NCBI RefSeq assembly: GCF_009826895.1
Contig: NZ_WUMV01000006.1
Span: 124,001 to 188,000 of the forward strand
Source of the DNA: Stappia sediminis
Lineage (GTDB): Bacteria; Pseudomonadota; Alphaproteobacteria; Rhizobiales; Stappiaceae
Length of the DNA: 64,000 bases
Reading direction: 5' to 3'
Part shown: positions 35,342 through 44,133 of the stretch, in pieces
How the letters are laid out: every line of letters begins with the position of its first letter
Numbering within the stretch: the stretch's first letter is position 1
Program-made: the position numbers and the translations under genes
The notes under the pieces: generated by a model
Database searches by the model: none
The model's input: only the letters and a program-made list of their open reading frames with translations
What the model was told of the DNA's origin: nothing

Positions 35342-36928
35342 TTACTCCGAAATGCTCATGTAGCGGCTCGGATGGACGTTCAGGAGGTTGTCCTCCCAGC
35401 CGTGCAGCTTGTTGGACACAAGGCTGCGCGATCCGTAGTAGAGCATCGGGATATACGGCAGGTCGCGCATGAAGATCGCTTCCGCCTGCTTCAGGATGGC
35501 GGCACGCTTTTCAAGGTCCGTCTCGGCGGCGGCGTCGTCCATCAGCTTGTCGTATTCCGGGTTGGCGTAATTGGCGTAGTTGAAGCCGTCATTGTCGGAT
35601 TCCACGAGGAACAGGAAGTTCTGCGGGTCCGAATAGTCGCCGATCCAGCCTGCGCGCGCGACGTCGAAGTCGCCTTTCTCGCGAAGATACGCATAGTGCG
35701 TCTTCGTATCGGTATTGACGAGGCTCACGTTGACGCCAAGCGGCTTCCACATGTCGGCGACGGCAACCGCCGTGTTCTTGTTGTTTTCCGAGGTGTTGTA
35801 GCGCAGCTCCAGCGAAAGCGGATTGTCGGGGCCGTATCCGGCCTTCTCCAGCAGTTCGATCGCCTTGTCCTCGCGGTCGATCTGGGCCATGTCCTTGTAG
35901 TCGGCATAGGCCGGCTCGCCGTAGTTGCCGATGCCCGGCGGCACGAAGGAATAGCCGGCGACCATGGCCGCGCCCCAGATTTCTTCCGCCAGGAACTCGC
36001 GGTCGATGGCCATGGAAAGCGCCCGGCGAACGTCCGGGTTCTTCAGCGCCTCGTCCTTGTGGTTCAGCGCGTAATAATAGGTGCCGAGATAAGGCGCGAC
36101 GCGGAACTGGTCGCCCAGGGTCTCGCGCATGAATTTCGTCTGCTCGGCCGGCGCCTCGTTGTTGGAGTGCAGTTCGCCCGCCTGGAAGCGGCGAAGTGCT
36201 GCGCCCTGGTCTTCCGTCGGGTAGAACATCACGGTGTCGATCGCGACGTCATCGGCATCGTGGAAATTCGGGTTCTTCGTCACCTTCACGTGGCTGTTCG
36301 GCACGAATTCGGCCAGCACATATGCGCCGTTGGTGACAATGTTTTCGGGCTTCACGAAATCGGTGCCGTACTTCTCGACGCTCGCCGGGTGGACGGGAAG
36401 TCCGGTCTGGTGCGTCAAAAGGTCGAGGAAGTAAGGCGTCGCCGCTTCCAGCGTGATTTCCAGCGTGTGGTCGTCCACCGCATTGACGCCGAGGTCCTCC
36501 ACCTTCGCCTTGCCGGAATTGATGGCTTCCGCATTCTTGATCGGGTAAAGGATGCTTGCGTATTTCGCGCCCGTCTCCGGGTTCATGATACGGCGCAGCG
36601 AATAGACGAAATCGCCTGCCGTCACCGGGTCGCCGTTGGACCATTTGGCATCATCGCGCAGCTTGAAGGTATAGACCGTGCCGTCGTCGGAGAGTTCCCA
36701 GCTTTCGGCAACGCCGGGCACCGTCTCGCCCTTGGCGTTGAAGGCGGTCAGGCCTTCGTAGATATCGCGCAGGATATGGCCTTCGTAAACGGTCGAGGTC
36801 TTGTGCTGGTCGAGCGTTTCCGGGTCGGCGTTATTGCCGCGATGGTAGACGACTTCGGCAGCCGCCGTCAGCGATGTGGCCGCGACGAGCGCTGCCGCGA
36901 GCAGGCCCGTCCTGAATGACTTGTACAT
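35342..36928 (-). CDS. Oligopeptide ABC transporter substrate-binding protein (OppA type)
   Basis: A 528-residue SBP_bac_5 protein with a signal peptide (FRTGLLAAALVAATSLTAAA, then AE). Family features include YHRGNNADPETLDQHKTSTVYEGHILRDIYEGL near the mature start and KWSNGDPVTAGDFVYSLRRIMNPETGAKYA. It binds oligopeptides in the periplasm. GAGGAGG lies before the ATG. It is the first gene of the opp operon and diverges from the GntR gene at 37399. Confidence 0.95.
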   Translation of the reverse strand: MYKSFRTGLLAAALVAATSLTAAAEVVYHRGNNADPETLDQHKTSTVYEGHILRDIYEGLTAFNAKGETVPGVAESWELSDDGTVYTFKLRDDAKWSNGDPVTAGDFVYSLRRIMNPETGAKYASILYPIKNAEAINSGKAKVEDLGVNAVDDHTLEITLEAATPYFLDLLTHQTGLPVHPASVEKYGTDFVKPENIVTNGAYVLAEFVPNSHVKVTKNPNFHDADDVAIDTVMFYPTEDQGAALRRFQAGELHSNNEAPAEQTKFMRETLGDQFRVAPYLGTYYYALNHKDEALKNPDVRRALSMAIDREFLAEEIWGAAMVAGYSFVPPGIGNYGEPAYADYKDMAQIDREDKAIELLEKAGYGPDNPLSLELRYNTSENNKNTAVAVADMWKPLGVNVSLVNTDTKTHYAYLREKGDFDVARAGWIGDYSDPQNFLFLVESDNDGFNYANYANPEYDKLMDDAAAETDLEKRAAILKQAEAIFMRDLPYIPMLYYGSRSLVSNKLHGWEDNLLNVHPSRYMSISE

Positions 36929-37398
36929 ATAGTCCTCCTCCCCTTGGCGAGACCGGGGTTTGAACGAATTGCCATGAAGCCTGCGTGGCGGAATGCCCCG
37001 CAGCAGTCCATGAGGTGCCGGATTGGGCGGCTTACGTATTATTTATTTCCTCACCGCGCCAGCCCGGTGCGTGAAAAATATTTCACCGTCTGAGGCATTT
37101 CGCAATGACGGGAACAGGTCTTTCACCGCCAATGCACGAAAAAGCTGAAAATTTTTTCGTGTAAGCGGATTACGGGAAAATCCTTGCGAAATATCGCAGT
37201 TTTGATCGATTTTTCCTTATCCGCCGCGGCATCCGGCCCCTTGTTTCACAGGACTTTTCCAAGTTTTCGACATAAAGTTGAAGGCTGACGGCTTGCATTC
37301 GGGCGGCTTCGCTGTCTCTTGCATCAGTCGTATCACTTGTTTTTGAAGTACCCGGCCGCAGAAACGGGGCTCATGAGGGACACAGGGCGGAGACTTGC
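36929..37398. promoter_or_regulatory. 470-base divergent control region with two AATA-centred palindromes
   Basis: This AT-rich non-coding stretch lies between oppA and the GntR gene. Two inverted repeats share an AATA centre: GTGAAA-AATA-TTTCAC (37071-37086) and TGCGA-AATA-TCGCA (37185-37198). They are candidate operators for the adjacent regulator or another factor. No conserved riboswitch was recognised. Confidence 0.5.
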
Positions 37399-38100
37399 GT
37401 GACGACACAAAAGCTTAAGGACGTGGTCGCGGAGAAGATCGCGCTCAAGATTATCGACGGAACCTATCCGCAAGGCGCTGTGCTGCCGACGGAGACCGAG
37501 CTCCTGAACGAGCATGGCGTCAGCCGCACCTGCCTGCGCGAGGCGCTTCAGGTCCTGTCGGGCAAGGGACTCATTTCCTCCAAGCCCAAGCGCGGCACGA
37601 TCGTTCGTCCCGATGTCGACTGGAACTTTCTGGATGCGGCCATGCTCGAATGGCGCCAGAAGGTCATCCCGGCCGACATGATCCTCGCAGAACTCACCGC
37701 CATTCGCGCCATGGTCGAGCCGGAAGCCGCCGCGCTTTCGGCGCTCAACGCCTCCGACGAGCAGATCGAGGAGATGGGCCGCGCGCTTGACGACATGCGC
37801 GTTGCCGAGGGCCGCCGCACCCCACAGACGATGGAGGCGGACGTGCGCTTCCACCGGCTGATGCTGGCCGCCAGCGGCAATCTGCTTCTTTCCGGCCTCG
37901 GCGCCTGCGTGGAAGGTGCGCTCAGGGCGTCGATCGCCGTCACCTCCCGGCCCGAGGTGGAGGATCCGATAGCCCTTGCCCAGCACGCGAACGTGTTCGA
38001 CGCGATTCGCGATCGCGACCCGGAAAAGGCGCGTCACGAGGCCAAGGTTCTCCTGCAGATGACGCGCGAACTTCTGAGGAAGGCGAAAGCGGTGGCGTGA
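37399..38100 (+). CDS. GntR-family (FadR/FCD) regulator
   Basis: A 233-residue protein with an N-terminal winged helix (LKDVVAEKIALKIIDGTYPQGAVLPTE, VSRTCLREALQVLSGKGLISSKPKRGTIV) and an FCD domain (RAMVEPEAAALSALNAS, ADVRFHRLMLAASGN, QHANVFDAIRDRDPEKA). The sequence DVDWNFLDAAMLEW between the domains is common in sugar-acid regulators of this subgroup, so its target may not be the peptide operon. The start is a GTG at 37399 with GGGCGGAG before it. Confidence 0.85.
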   Translation: MTTQKLKDVVAEKIALKIIDGTYPQGAVLPTETELLNEHGVSRTCLREALQVLSGKGLISSKPKRGTIVRPDVDWNFLDAAMLEWRQKVIPADMILAELTAIRAMVEPEAAALSALNASDEQIEEMGRALDDMRVAEGRRTPQTMEADVRFHRLMLAASGNLLLSGLGACVEGALRASIAVTSRPEVEDPIALAQHANVFDAIRDRDPEKARHEAKVLLQMTRELLRKAKAVA

Positions 38101-38140
38101 GCGCGCACTGCGAGCGCCTGTCCTGATAGCGGAATAAGCC

Positions 38141-39169
38141 CTACGAGCCGAAAAGCAGGCGTGTCACCCAGGCGGGCGGCCAACCCGCCGCCGACAATTC
38201 CGTCTTGGAAAAGAGAACCGGCAGGTCCTGGCCGGAATCGAATTCGACGCGCACGATCTGCGCGCGCGTGACCGGCTTGAAGGTGTTCTGGAATTCTCTG
38301 GGCAGTTTTCCCGCCACCGGATATAGCCGCTTGACGGTGCCTCGATAGCTCTTGAACCCGACGCTCACCTTGATCGGGTCTCCCGGCTCAAGCCGGTAGA
38401 GTGCGCCTTCCGGTACATAGGCAAGCACGAAAGGATCGCCCTTGAAGAGTTCCAGGATCTCCTCTCCCGCCCGCACGACGCTGCCTTGGGAGGCGTGCAG
38501 ATAGCCGACGACGCCGCTCTCCGGAGCCCGCAGGATACCGCCGGCATAGATGTCGCGGAGCCGGGCCACCGCGTCCCTGGACGCCGAGACGGCCGCCACC
38601 AGGTCGGGCAGGTTGCCTTCCATCGTTTCCCGTTCGGCGTCGATGCGGGTCAGGTCCTCGAAGCTGTCCAGTTCGTGATTGACGATTTCCGCCCGCCGGT
38701 CGACGCGCAGCAGCGCCTTGTCGCGCAGCTTTTCGCTGAGCAGCCGCGCTTGGCGCGCCTCGTCGGAGCGCCGCGTCACCAGGGGATAGATCGCGTCGTA
38801 GACCCGGGCGCGCGTCTTGAGCTCGGTCGCCCGGCCAATGCTTTGCGCCATGTCGGTGTAGAGACGCGCCAGCGTCTGCTCCACCTCCTGCGAGCGAACC
38901 TGCGCGAGGATTTCGCCCTTCTGCACCCGCGACCCTTCCTCCACGTTGAGTTCCTTCAACAGGGCGGGATATTCGGTCGCGATCACCACCCGGTCGCGCA
39001 TCACCAGGCCCTCGGCGCGGAAGTAGACCATGTTTCCGACGAACGTATCGGCGATCCACAAGAACAGGCCGCAAAGCAGCCCAAGGTATACCCAGCGCCC
39101 CCAGGACCGTCCCCGGGCCCGGATCTCGTTTTGCAGCGTGTCGTAGCGCGGTCTCCGGCGTAGACGCAT
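38141..39169 (-). CDS. HlyD-type membrane fusion protein (second of two in the locus)
   Basis: A 342-residue protein with one N-terminal membrane helix (~26-48: VYLGLLCGLFLWIADTFVGNM), a split lipoyl/barrel-sandwich domain (VVIATEYPALLKELNVEEGSRVQKGEILAQV and ILRAPESGVVGYLHASQGSVVRAGEEILELF) and a coiled-coil hairpin between. Such periplasmic adaptors accompany polysaccharide synthases (compare Alg44 and BgsB). It is the last gene of the lower transcript, 38 bases after the glycosyltransferase. Confidence 0.85.
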   Translation of the reverse strand: MRLRRRPRYDTLQNEIRARGRSWGRWVYLGLLCGLFLWIADTFVGNMVYFRAEGLVMRDRVVIATEYPALLKELNVEEGSRVQKGEILAQVRSQEVEQTLARLYTDMAQSIGRATELKTRARVYDAIYPLVTRRSDEARQARLLSEKLRDKALLRVDRRAEIVNHELDSFEDLTRIDAERETMEGNLPDLVAAVSASRDAVARLRDIYAGGILRAPESGVVGYLHASQGSVVRAGEEILELFKGDPFVLAYVPEGALYRLEPGDPIKVSVGFKSYRGTVKRLYPVAGKLPREFQNTFKPVTRAQIVRVEFDSGQDLPVLFSKTELSAAGWPPAWVTRLLFGS

Positions 39170-39207
39170 CGGAATATCCCCTGCTTGTCCGGATTTCGGA
39201 CCCGGAC

Positions 39208-40467
39208 CTAGAACTTGTCGGCCTGTTTCAGGACCCTGCTCGGGACATAGGTGTCCTGGTACGATTTTCTGAACATGAGCTCGTCCAGATAGGCGTAAAC
39301 GCTCACCGCGCGCAGCACGTAGGCGTTGAAGAGCGCATATCCTGGAACGTAAGGAAGCAGGCGCAGGTCGCCGTAGTGACCGGCAACCGACACCGCGGCG
39401 ATGAACGAAACGGTCGACGCGATGATATAGGCCATCGATACGACGAGGATTATCGTCCAGGCGAAGACGCCGTAATACCCGAAGAGCCAGATCAGGTAGA
39501 CGAAGAATCCCGCCGGCAACAACGCCTGGAAGAAGAGGATATCAGCCGTGCCGAGCACGTTCTTGAGCGAGAAGTTCGGCAGGAACGGATTGAACATGCC
39601 GCGGAACTTGCGCACGCGGATGCGGATCAGGCTTCTGTTCCAGCGCAGCCTCTGGCGCACCAGCGCCCCAAGCGTCTCCGGCACGTCGGTCAACGCCCAG
39701 GCGTCCGGCTGAAAGCGCACGGCCCACCCGGCCCGGCGCAGCTTGATCGTGATGTCGGCATCTTCGCCCGGCCCCACTTCCCAGCCGCCGATGGAAACCA
39801 GGGCTTCCTTGCGAAAGGCTGCGAAAGCGCCGGAGGCGATGAAAACCGTATCGAGCATGTTGGTGACCATGCGGCCGAGCGATATAGACTGGAGATACTG
39901 GATCGCCTGGAACCTCGAGAGAAGCGAGGCGCGCTTGTTGCGAACCGCGATATTTCCGGAAACCGCCCCAACCCTTGGATCGCTGAATGGAGCGACGATC
40001 TGCTCGATCGCGTCGCGGTCGAAGCTCGTGTCGATATCGGCGATGATGATGATATCGCCCGAGGTATGGATCAGGCCGAGGTTCGCCGCCGCGCTCTTGC
40101 CTCCCCTCAGGCCGGTCGAGAGGAAACACTGCACGGTGCCTTCGCGCTGAAGCTGGCGCCCGACGGTGGCCATGTCGTCGGTGGAACCGTCGTCGACGAC
40201 GACCATCTGCGCATCGCCGAGCGTTTGCTCGCGAAGGCCCTCGACCGTCTTGCGCAGGGATGCGCCTTCATTGTGCCCCGGCAGGAGGATACTGATTTTA
40301 TGGGAACGCTGGCCCTGCAGACGCGGCGGGCGCATGCACCTTGCTCCGGCAACCACGAGGACCGAGACGAAAAAGCGCGGGATCTCGAAAATGACGGCAT
40401 GCCAGAACATGGCGAGAAACATCGGCAGGCTCAACTCGCTGAACAGCGAGACACTGTCGCTCAGCAT
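39208..40467 (-). CDS. Processive family-2 glycosyltransferase (membrane polysaccharide synthase)
   Basis: A 419-residue protein with membrane segments at residues ~12-45 and ~285-375. The GT2 catalytic motifs are complete: KISILLPGHNEGASLRKTVE, VVDDGSTDD (~91-98), the DxD D144-I-D146, GPGEDADITIKL (E235-D236 region) and the processivity motif Q272-R-L-R-W276. It would polymerise a nucleotide sugar and extrude the chain. The start ATG (40467) overlaps the end of the TackOD1-like gene by 7 bases. A much longer open frame upstream is antisense-type coincidence. The product sugar is unknown. Confidence 0.88.
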   Translation of the reverse strand: MLSDSVSLFSELSLPMFLAMFWHAVIFEIPRFFVSVLVVAGARCMRPPRLQGQRSHKISILLPGHNEGASLRKTVEGLREQTLGDAQMVVVDDGSTDDMATVGRQLQREGTVQCFLSTGLRGGKSAAANLGLIHTSGDIIIIADIDTSFDRDAIEQIVAPFSDPRVGAVSGNIAVRNKRASLLSRFQAIQYLQSISLGRMVTNMLDTVFIASGAFAAFRKEALVSIGGWEVGPGEDADITIKLRRAGWAVRFQPDAWALTDVPETLGALVRQRLRWNRSLIRIRVRKFRGMFNPFLPNFSLKNVLGTADILFFQALLPAGFFVYLIWLFGYYGVFAWTIILVVSMAYIIASTVSFIAAVSVAGHYGDLRLLPYVPGYALFNAYVLRAVSVYAYLDELMFRKSYQDTYVPSRVLKQADKF

Positions 40468-41891
40468 CCGCAAAGCTCCTTGAGCAATCCGTCGATCTGT
40501 TCGCCCTCGAAAACCTTCGTGTCGATATTCATCGTCACGCCGACGGCCGCGCGCAGTTTCGCCATGATGCCTTCGCCGACATCGGCCGCCCCGGCCGCGT
40601 CGGTATCGGCAAGACAGACGGCGAGCCCCCTCGGCAGGCTTGTGGTGACGTCGCTCTCGTGGAAATCCTGCACGGCGATCTCCAGCGCGAATGCGCACAC
40701 GTTGAGCATGCCGCGCCTGCCGATCCGCTCCTCCAGGTCGGCCGTGTCGAAGTCGAGCTTGAGTACCGACATCGGCCGCCCGTGGCGGCGCATGTCCCGC
40801 AGCCGGCTTTGCGTGATCAGCTTGAAGTCGCGCAAGGAAAGCCTGCCGCTCTGTCCGTCGTCGAAGCCCGTGCGGGGCAGCTTGCCCGCGCGCAACGCCG
40901 CCAGCCCGTCGGGTAGCAGCGAGTAGTGATACCAGTCGCGCGTTTCGCTCTCCTCGCCGCATGTGTATCCGCCGCAGCCGGAGCAGGTGAAGCCGACGTC
41001 GGGCTCCGCCATCGACGCGCCGCAGCACCCGCAGGAAAAGACCGCCCCGGGCTTGTCGTAGTCCACGCCGTAGTGGCGCAGCTTCTTGTTGCACTTCGGG
41101 CAGACGTACCCCTCGCGTTGCTCGAAATCGGTCTGGCTTGCCTGCGTGCCGCAGGCGTAGTGATGGACGAGCGCGCTTTCGGTGAGGTTGCTCGACCGGC
41201 AGGAGATGCAGACCTCCCTTGCGAATATGCGCGAGGAATTGCAGTGGCGGCACAAATGCAGTCTCTGGCAGAATTGCCTTTCCAGCAGCCCGGCGTCGGC
41301 AAGGCGTTCCAGTACCGGACGGGGGTTGTCCATCCCGCGCAGGAGCGGATAGCCGATGGCTTCTGCGTGCTCCGGCCGCCATTCGGCGCCGATCTTGCGC
41401 TCGCGCGTATAGGCCAGCGAAAGGGCAAGCAACCCGTTCCGATCCACTCCCCTGGGAATGGCGGGCAACTCGACCAGCCGCGCATAGATCGGCAGCAGGC
41501 TCGTGATCGCCGAGACGAGCGCATTCGGCGAAGGGTCTTTCAGGACGAAGTCCGCCCTTTCGCCGAAGTCTTGCGAAAATGCGATCAAGGGAGCGGCGGG
41601 ATTGCCGCTTTGCGCCACGAACGTTTCGAAATCGCCGATGTCGTCTTCCGTCTCCGCGATGATCAGGTCGAAGTGCGATGCCCGGTCGGTGACGAAACGC
41701 AACCGTCCGAATGTCGGCAGGCTGGCCGCCAGCCGCTCCGGTGCGAAACAGAGGATTTTCGCATCGTCCAGAATTTTTGCATGGGCGCTGGAATCTTTGG
41801 GCCGCGCAGAATTCGCCGCTGTCACGGCGCCTTGTACTGCATCCTGGGTCTCGTAAATCGCGTATGCGTTTACCGCTTCACTCTTACTCAT
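40461..41891 (-). CDS. TackOD1-like zinc-ribbon regulator with degenerate GGDEF-like C-terminus
   Basis: A 476-residue soluble protein in three parts. Residues ~40-140 look like a degenerate receiver/alpha-beta domain (AKILCFAPERLAASL, FDLIIAETEDDIGDF, APLIAFSQDF). Residues ~195-320 hold paired Cys ribbons (CRHC, CISC, CPKC, CGCC, CSGCGGYTC) of the kind found in the TackOD1 domain as I recall it. Residues ~355-476 align in layout with a GGDEF domain (SRLRDMRRHGRPMSVLKLDFD...), but the active-site loop reads SLPRGLAVCLADTD instead of GGDEF, so no cyclase activity is expected. Co-translation with the downstream glycosyltransferase suggests that it regulates or assembles it. Confidence 0.65.
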   Translation of the reverse strand: MSKSEAVNAYAIYETQDAVQGAVTAANSARPKDSSAHAKILDDAKILCFAPERLAASLPTFGRLRFVTDRASHFDLIIAETEDDIGDFETFVAQSGNPAAPLIAFSQDFGERADFVLKDPSPNALVSAITSLLPIYARLVELPAIPRGVDRNGLLALSLAYTRERKIGAEWRPEHAEAIGYPLLRGMDNPRPVLERLADAGLLERQFCQRLHLCRHCNSSRIFAREVCISCRSSNLTESALVHHYACGTQASQTDFEQREGYVCPKCNKKLRHYGVDYDKPGAVFSCGCCGASMAEPDVGFTCSGCGGYTCGEESETRDWYHYSLLPDGLAALRAGKLPRTGFDDGQSGRLSLRDFKLITQSRLRDMRRHGRPMSVLKLDFDTADLEERIGRRGMLNVCAFALEIAVQDFHESDVTTSLPRGLAVCLADTDAAGAADVGEGIMAKLRAAVGVTMNIDTKVFEGEQIDGLLKELCGC

Positions 41892-42001
41892 CGACCCACC
41901 AGCAGCGTTACGCGCTATAATACGTTGCTCTTATTGTGGTGAATTAAGTTAAAATAAGATTATTAATGATGTTTTTAACAATAACCTTAGGATACATCCT
42001 G
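41892..42001 (-). promoter_or_regulatory. AT-rich promoter region of the lower polysaccharide transcript
   Basis: About 70 bases of very AT-rich sequence (for example TTATTGTTAAAAACATC and AATAATCTTATTTTAACTT on the minus strand) directly precede the TackOD1-like gene. This contrasts with the GC-rich surroundings and implies an independent promoter. Exact -35/-10 boxes are not assigned. Confidence 0.5.
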
Positions 42002-42087
42002 CCAAACCAGCATTGGATTTGGCGACAGGGATATGCTCAAGATATTGATACTTGAGCGATTTCCGATCGCTTGATCGGTCCCTGTCG
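42002..42087 (-). ncRNA. Candidate structured RNA: three-way junction plus flanking hairpin
   Basis: Read on the minus strand, CGACAGGGA (42087-42079) pairs with TCCCTGTCG (42031-42023), 9 perfect pairs. Inside are two perfect hairpins: CCGATC-AAGC-GATCGG, and GCTCAAG-TATCAATAT-CTTGAGC. A further hairpin CCAAA...TTTGG follows at 42022-42002. The order is consistent with a three-way junction. It lies between the PilZ synthase and the TackOD1-like gene. It could be a leader element, an attenuator or a small RNA. It matches no riboswitch consensus I know, and the fold also exists on the plus strand. Confidence 0.5.
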
Positions 42088-42128
42088 TAGTGCGGATTAC
42101 AAGCCAACCGTTCGGGAAGGCGAAGGCG

Positions 42129-42141
42129 GCAGCCTGGCTGC
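42129..42141 (-). terminator. Short GC hairpin after the PilZ synthase gene
   Basis: GCAGCC and GGCTGC flank a single base, 12 bases after the stop of the upstream gene. The minimum loop would open one or two pairs and there is no U tract, so it is at best a 3' stabilising element. Confidence 0.35.
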
Positions 42142-42153
42142 ATTCATGTGCGT

Positions 42154-44133
42154 TCAGCCGAAGAGGCGCGCGAACACGCGTTTGCTGACGGCGAAAGATC
42201 GTACCCGTTCGATGCGCGTTTCGAACTGTCCGGAATAGACTTCGCGCACCATCGCCAGCTTGGAGGCGAAGGTGTGGTCGATCTCCAAGGCGAATTCGCG
42301 TTTGCCGTTCCGCACGATCCGTCCGGACATATCCTGGCCGTTGATGCGGAAGTTGACCGTGCTGCCGACGGCGGCGCCGCAGTTCCCGGCAAACCGGATG
42401 CCGGATATCGAGATATCGAGCATCTGGAAATCCGCCGCCCGGTCGCCGAAGAGGAGTTCGACGGTTCCCCTTGCCCGCATCCTTTCGCTCTTGCGCATCC
42501 TCGGGCGCTCCACGCAGCAGGCGATGGCGATCAGGAGAACGGTAATGTTGTACCAGCTCCAGAACAGCGCCACGACGCTGGAACTTTGCAGCGGGCCGTT
42601 GGGATCGGCATAGAAGGAATAGCCGATGGAGGCGAGCGTCGCGGCCAGCATCACGCCGAAGAAGCGGATCAATCGCCACTGGACGACCGTCTTGCTCCGG
42701 TCCCCGCCCTTGGCCGTCACCGCGAACTTGTGCCCCTTCGGCTTGACGATGCCGAGCGCCACCGAAAGGAGGACTTCCCGCATCGTAAGAAGCTGGGCGA
42801 CATCGGTCAGGATCGGCAGGATGCGCGTGCCCGAAAGCCAGCCGATCACGCCGACATGGCCGACGAAATAGGGCACGAAATACGAGATCCCGTCCGAGAG
42901 GGAGACGTCGATCGCCTTCAGGTCGAACAGGAAATAGGCGATCGGAACGACAAGGCTGGCGAAACGGAAGAGATAGGTGCCGGCCCAGTAGAGAAAGCTC
43001 TCGACGAGAGCCAGCCTGTCTACGACCCCCAGTCCGCTGGCGGGGTTCAAAGGCCCGTCGCGGCTGGCGAGGATTTGCATGAAGCCCAGGCACCAGCGGC
43101 TTCGCTGTGTAACGTATTCGTTGAGCCCCTCCGGCGCGAGGCCGAGCGACAGCCGCTCGTTCAGATAGGCGGTCTGGTAGCCATGCTGCTTCAGGCGGAG
43201 CGTCAGCAGGTAGTCCTCGGTGATTGAGGTGACCGGAAAGCCGCCAGCCGCCTCCAGCGCCTGCCAGCGGATGACGGAAGACGTGCCGCAGCAAAACGCC
43301 GTGCCCCATGCATCCTTGGAGGGCATCAGCACGTCGAAGAAGAAGCGCTGCTCGTCCGGCCACACGTCGGCGGCACCCAGGTTCGACTGGATCGGATCGG
43401 GGTTGATGAAGTGCTGCGGCGTCTGCACGATGCCGACTTGCCCGTCGCGAAAGAGCGTGAGGCAGCGTTTCAGGAACGCGCGCGTCGGCACGAAATCGGC
43501 ATCCAGGATCGATACGAATTCCGGTGGCTCCGGCAGGTTCGCCACACGCGCCAGCGCATGGTTGATATTGCCTGCCTTGGCGTGCGCGTTGTCGGTGCGC
43601 GTGAGATAGAGGCAGCCGAGGTCGCGGCAAAGATCGGCCAGCCATTCTCGCCGCCCGTCGTCCAGCACCCAGACCCTGAAGTTTTCATGGTCCATGCCGA
43701 GCGCGCCGGCGATGGTGCGTTCAAGGATTTCCCGTTCCTCGTTGAAGGTGCAGATGAAAACGTCGACGAGAGGCGCGCGTTCGCGTCCGCCCACCGCATC
43801 GCTCCGGCCTTCGGCAAGCGCTGCATCCACGAAGGGGGTGCGGTCCTTGACCCTGGAAAGGGTGATCAGCGTCAGGATCGAGCCGATGGACGCCAATCCC
43901 TCGATAGCCAGAAAGCCGACCGCGAAAACGAAATCCTCCGTGTCGGCGGATGACGGCAGCGTCTCGGTTACCCGCCAGTGGAGGTATCTGAGCGTCAGGA
44001 AGATGATCGCGTAGACGGCAAGCCACCGCCAGCGTCCTTCCGGGCGCATCCAGGGCAATATCAGCAGGCAGCAGCCGAAGACGACAAGCCCCGGCCCGAT
44101 GCCGTCCTGTATCGCGGTCAAAAGGGGGTTCAT
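42154..44133 (-). CDS. Cellulose-synthase-like GT2 with C-terminal PilZ domain
   Basis: A 659-residue membrane synthase. Two N-terminal helices (~14-55), the GT2 domain with DVFICTFNEE (~124-133), LDDGRREW, the DxD D211-A-D213, the TED motif (305-307, SITEDYLLTL) and Q343-R-S-R-W347, then several membrane helices, then PilZ from ~543: arginines R543/R547/R551 and DISISG (573-578) make the RxxxR and D/NxSxxG c-di-GMP-binding signatures. A BcsA-like, c-di-GMP-switched beta-glycan synthase is predicted. The exact sugar and linkage are unknown. Its start overlaps the membrane fusion gene by ATGA. Confidence 0.9.
   Translation of the reverse strand: MNPLLTAIQDGIGPGLVVFGCCLLILPWMRPEGRWRWLAVYAIIFLTLRYLHWRVTETLPSSADTEDFVFAVGFLAIEGLASIGSILTLITLSRVKDRTPFVDAALAEGRSDAVGGRERAPLVDVFICTFNEEREILERTIAGALGMDHENFRVWVLDDGRREWLADLCRDLGCLYLTRTDNAHAKAGNINHALARVANLPEPPEFVSILDADFVPTRAFLKRCLTLFRDGQVGIVQTPQHFINPDPIQSNLGAADVWPDEQRFFFDVLMPSKDAWGTAFCCGTSSVIRWQALEAAGGFPVTSITEDYLLTLRLKQHGYQTAYLNERLSLGLAPEGLNEYVTQRSRWCLGFMQILASRDGPLNPASGLGVVDRLALVESFLYWAGTYLFRFASLVVPIAYFLFDLKAIDVSLSDGISYFVPYFVGHVGVIGWLSGTRILPILTDVAQLLTMREVLLSVALGIVKPKGHKFAVTAKGGDRSKTVVQWRLIRFFGVMLAATLASIGYSFYADPNGPLQSSSVVALFWSWYNITVLLIAIACCVERPRMRKSERMRARGTVELLFGDRAADFQMLDISISGIRFAGNCGAAVGSTVNFRINGQDMSGRIVRNGKREFALEIDHTFASKLAMVREVYSGQFETRIERVRSFAVSKRVFARLFG

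Noticed and set aside
35303-36919. A 538-codon plus-strand frame opposite oppA
   Set aside because: oppA has a signal peptide and SBP motifs throughout. The opposite frame is low in motifs and reflects codon bias.
39208-41382. A 724-codon frame extending the second glycosyltransferase upstream
   Set aside because: The first ~300 codons run out of frame through the TackOD1-like gene and are not glycosyltransferase-like. The ATG at 40467 gives a normal synthase.
42002-42087. A known c-di-GMP riboswitch (GEMM type) in the polysaccharide locus
   Set aside because: The conserved GEMM elements I remember are absent. Only the three-way junction is supported.
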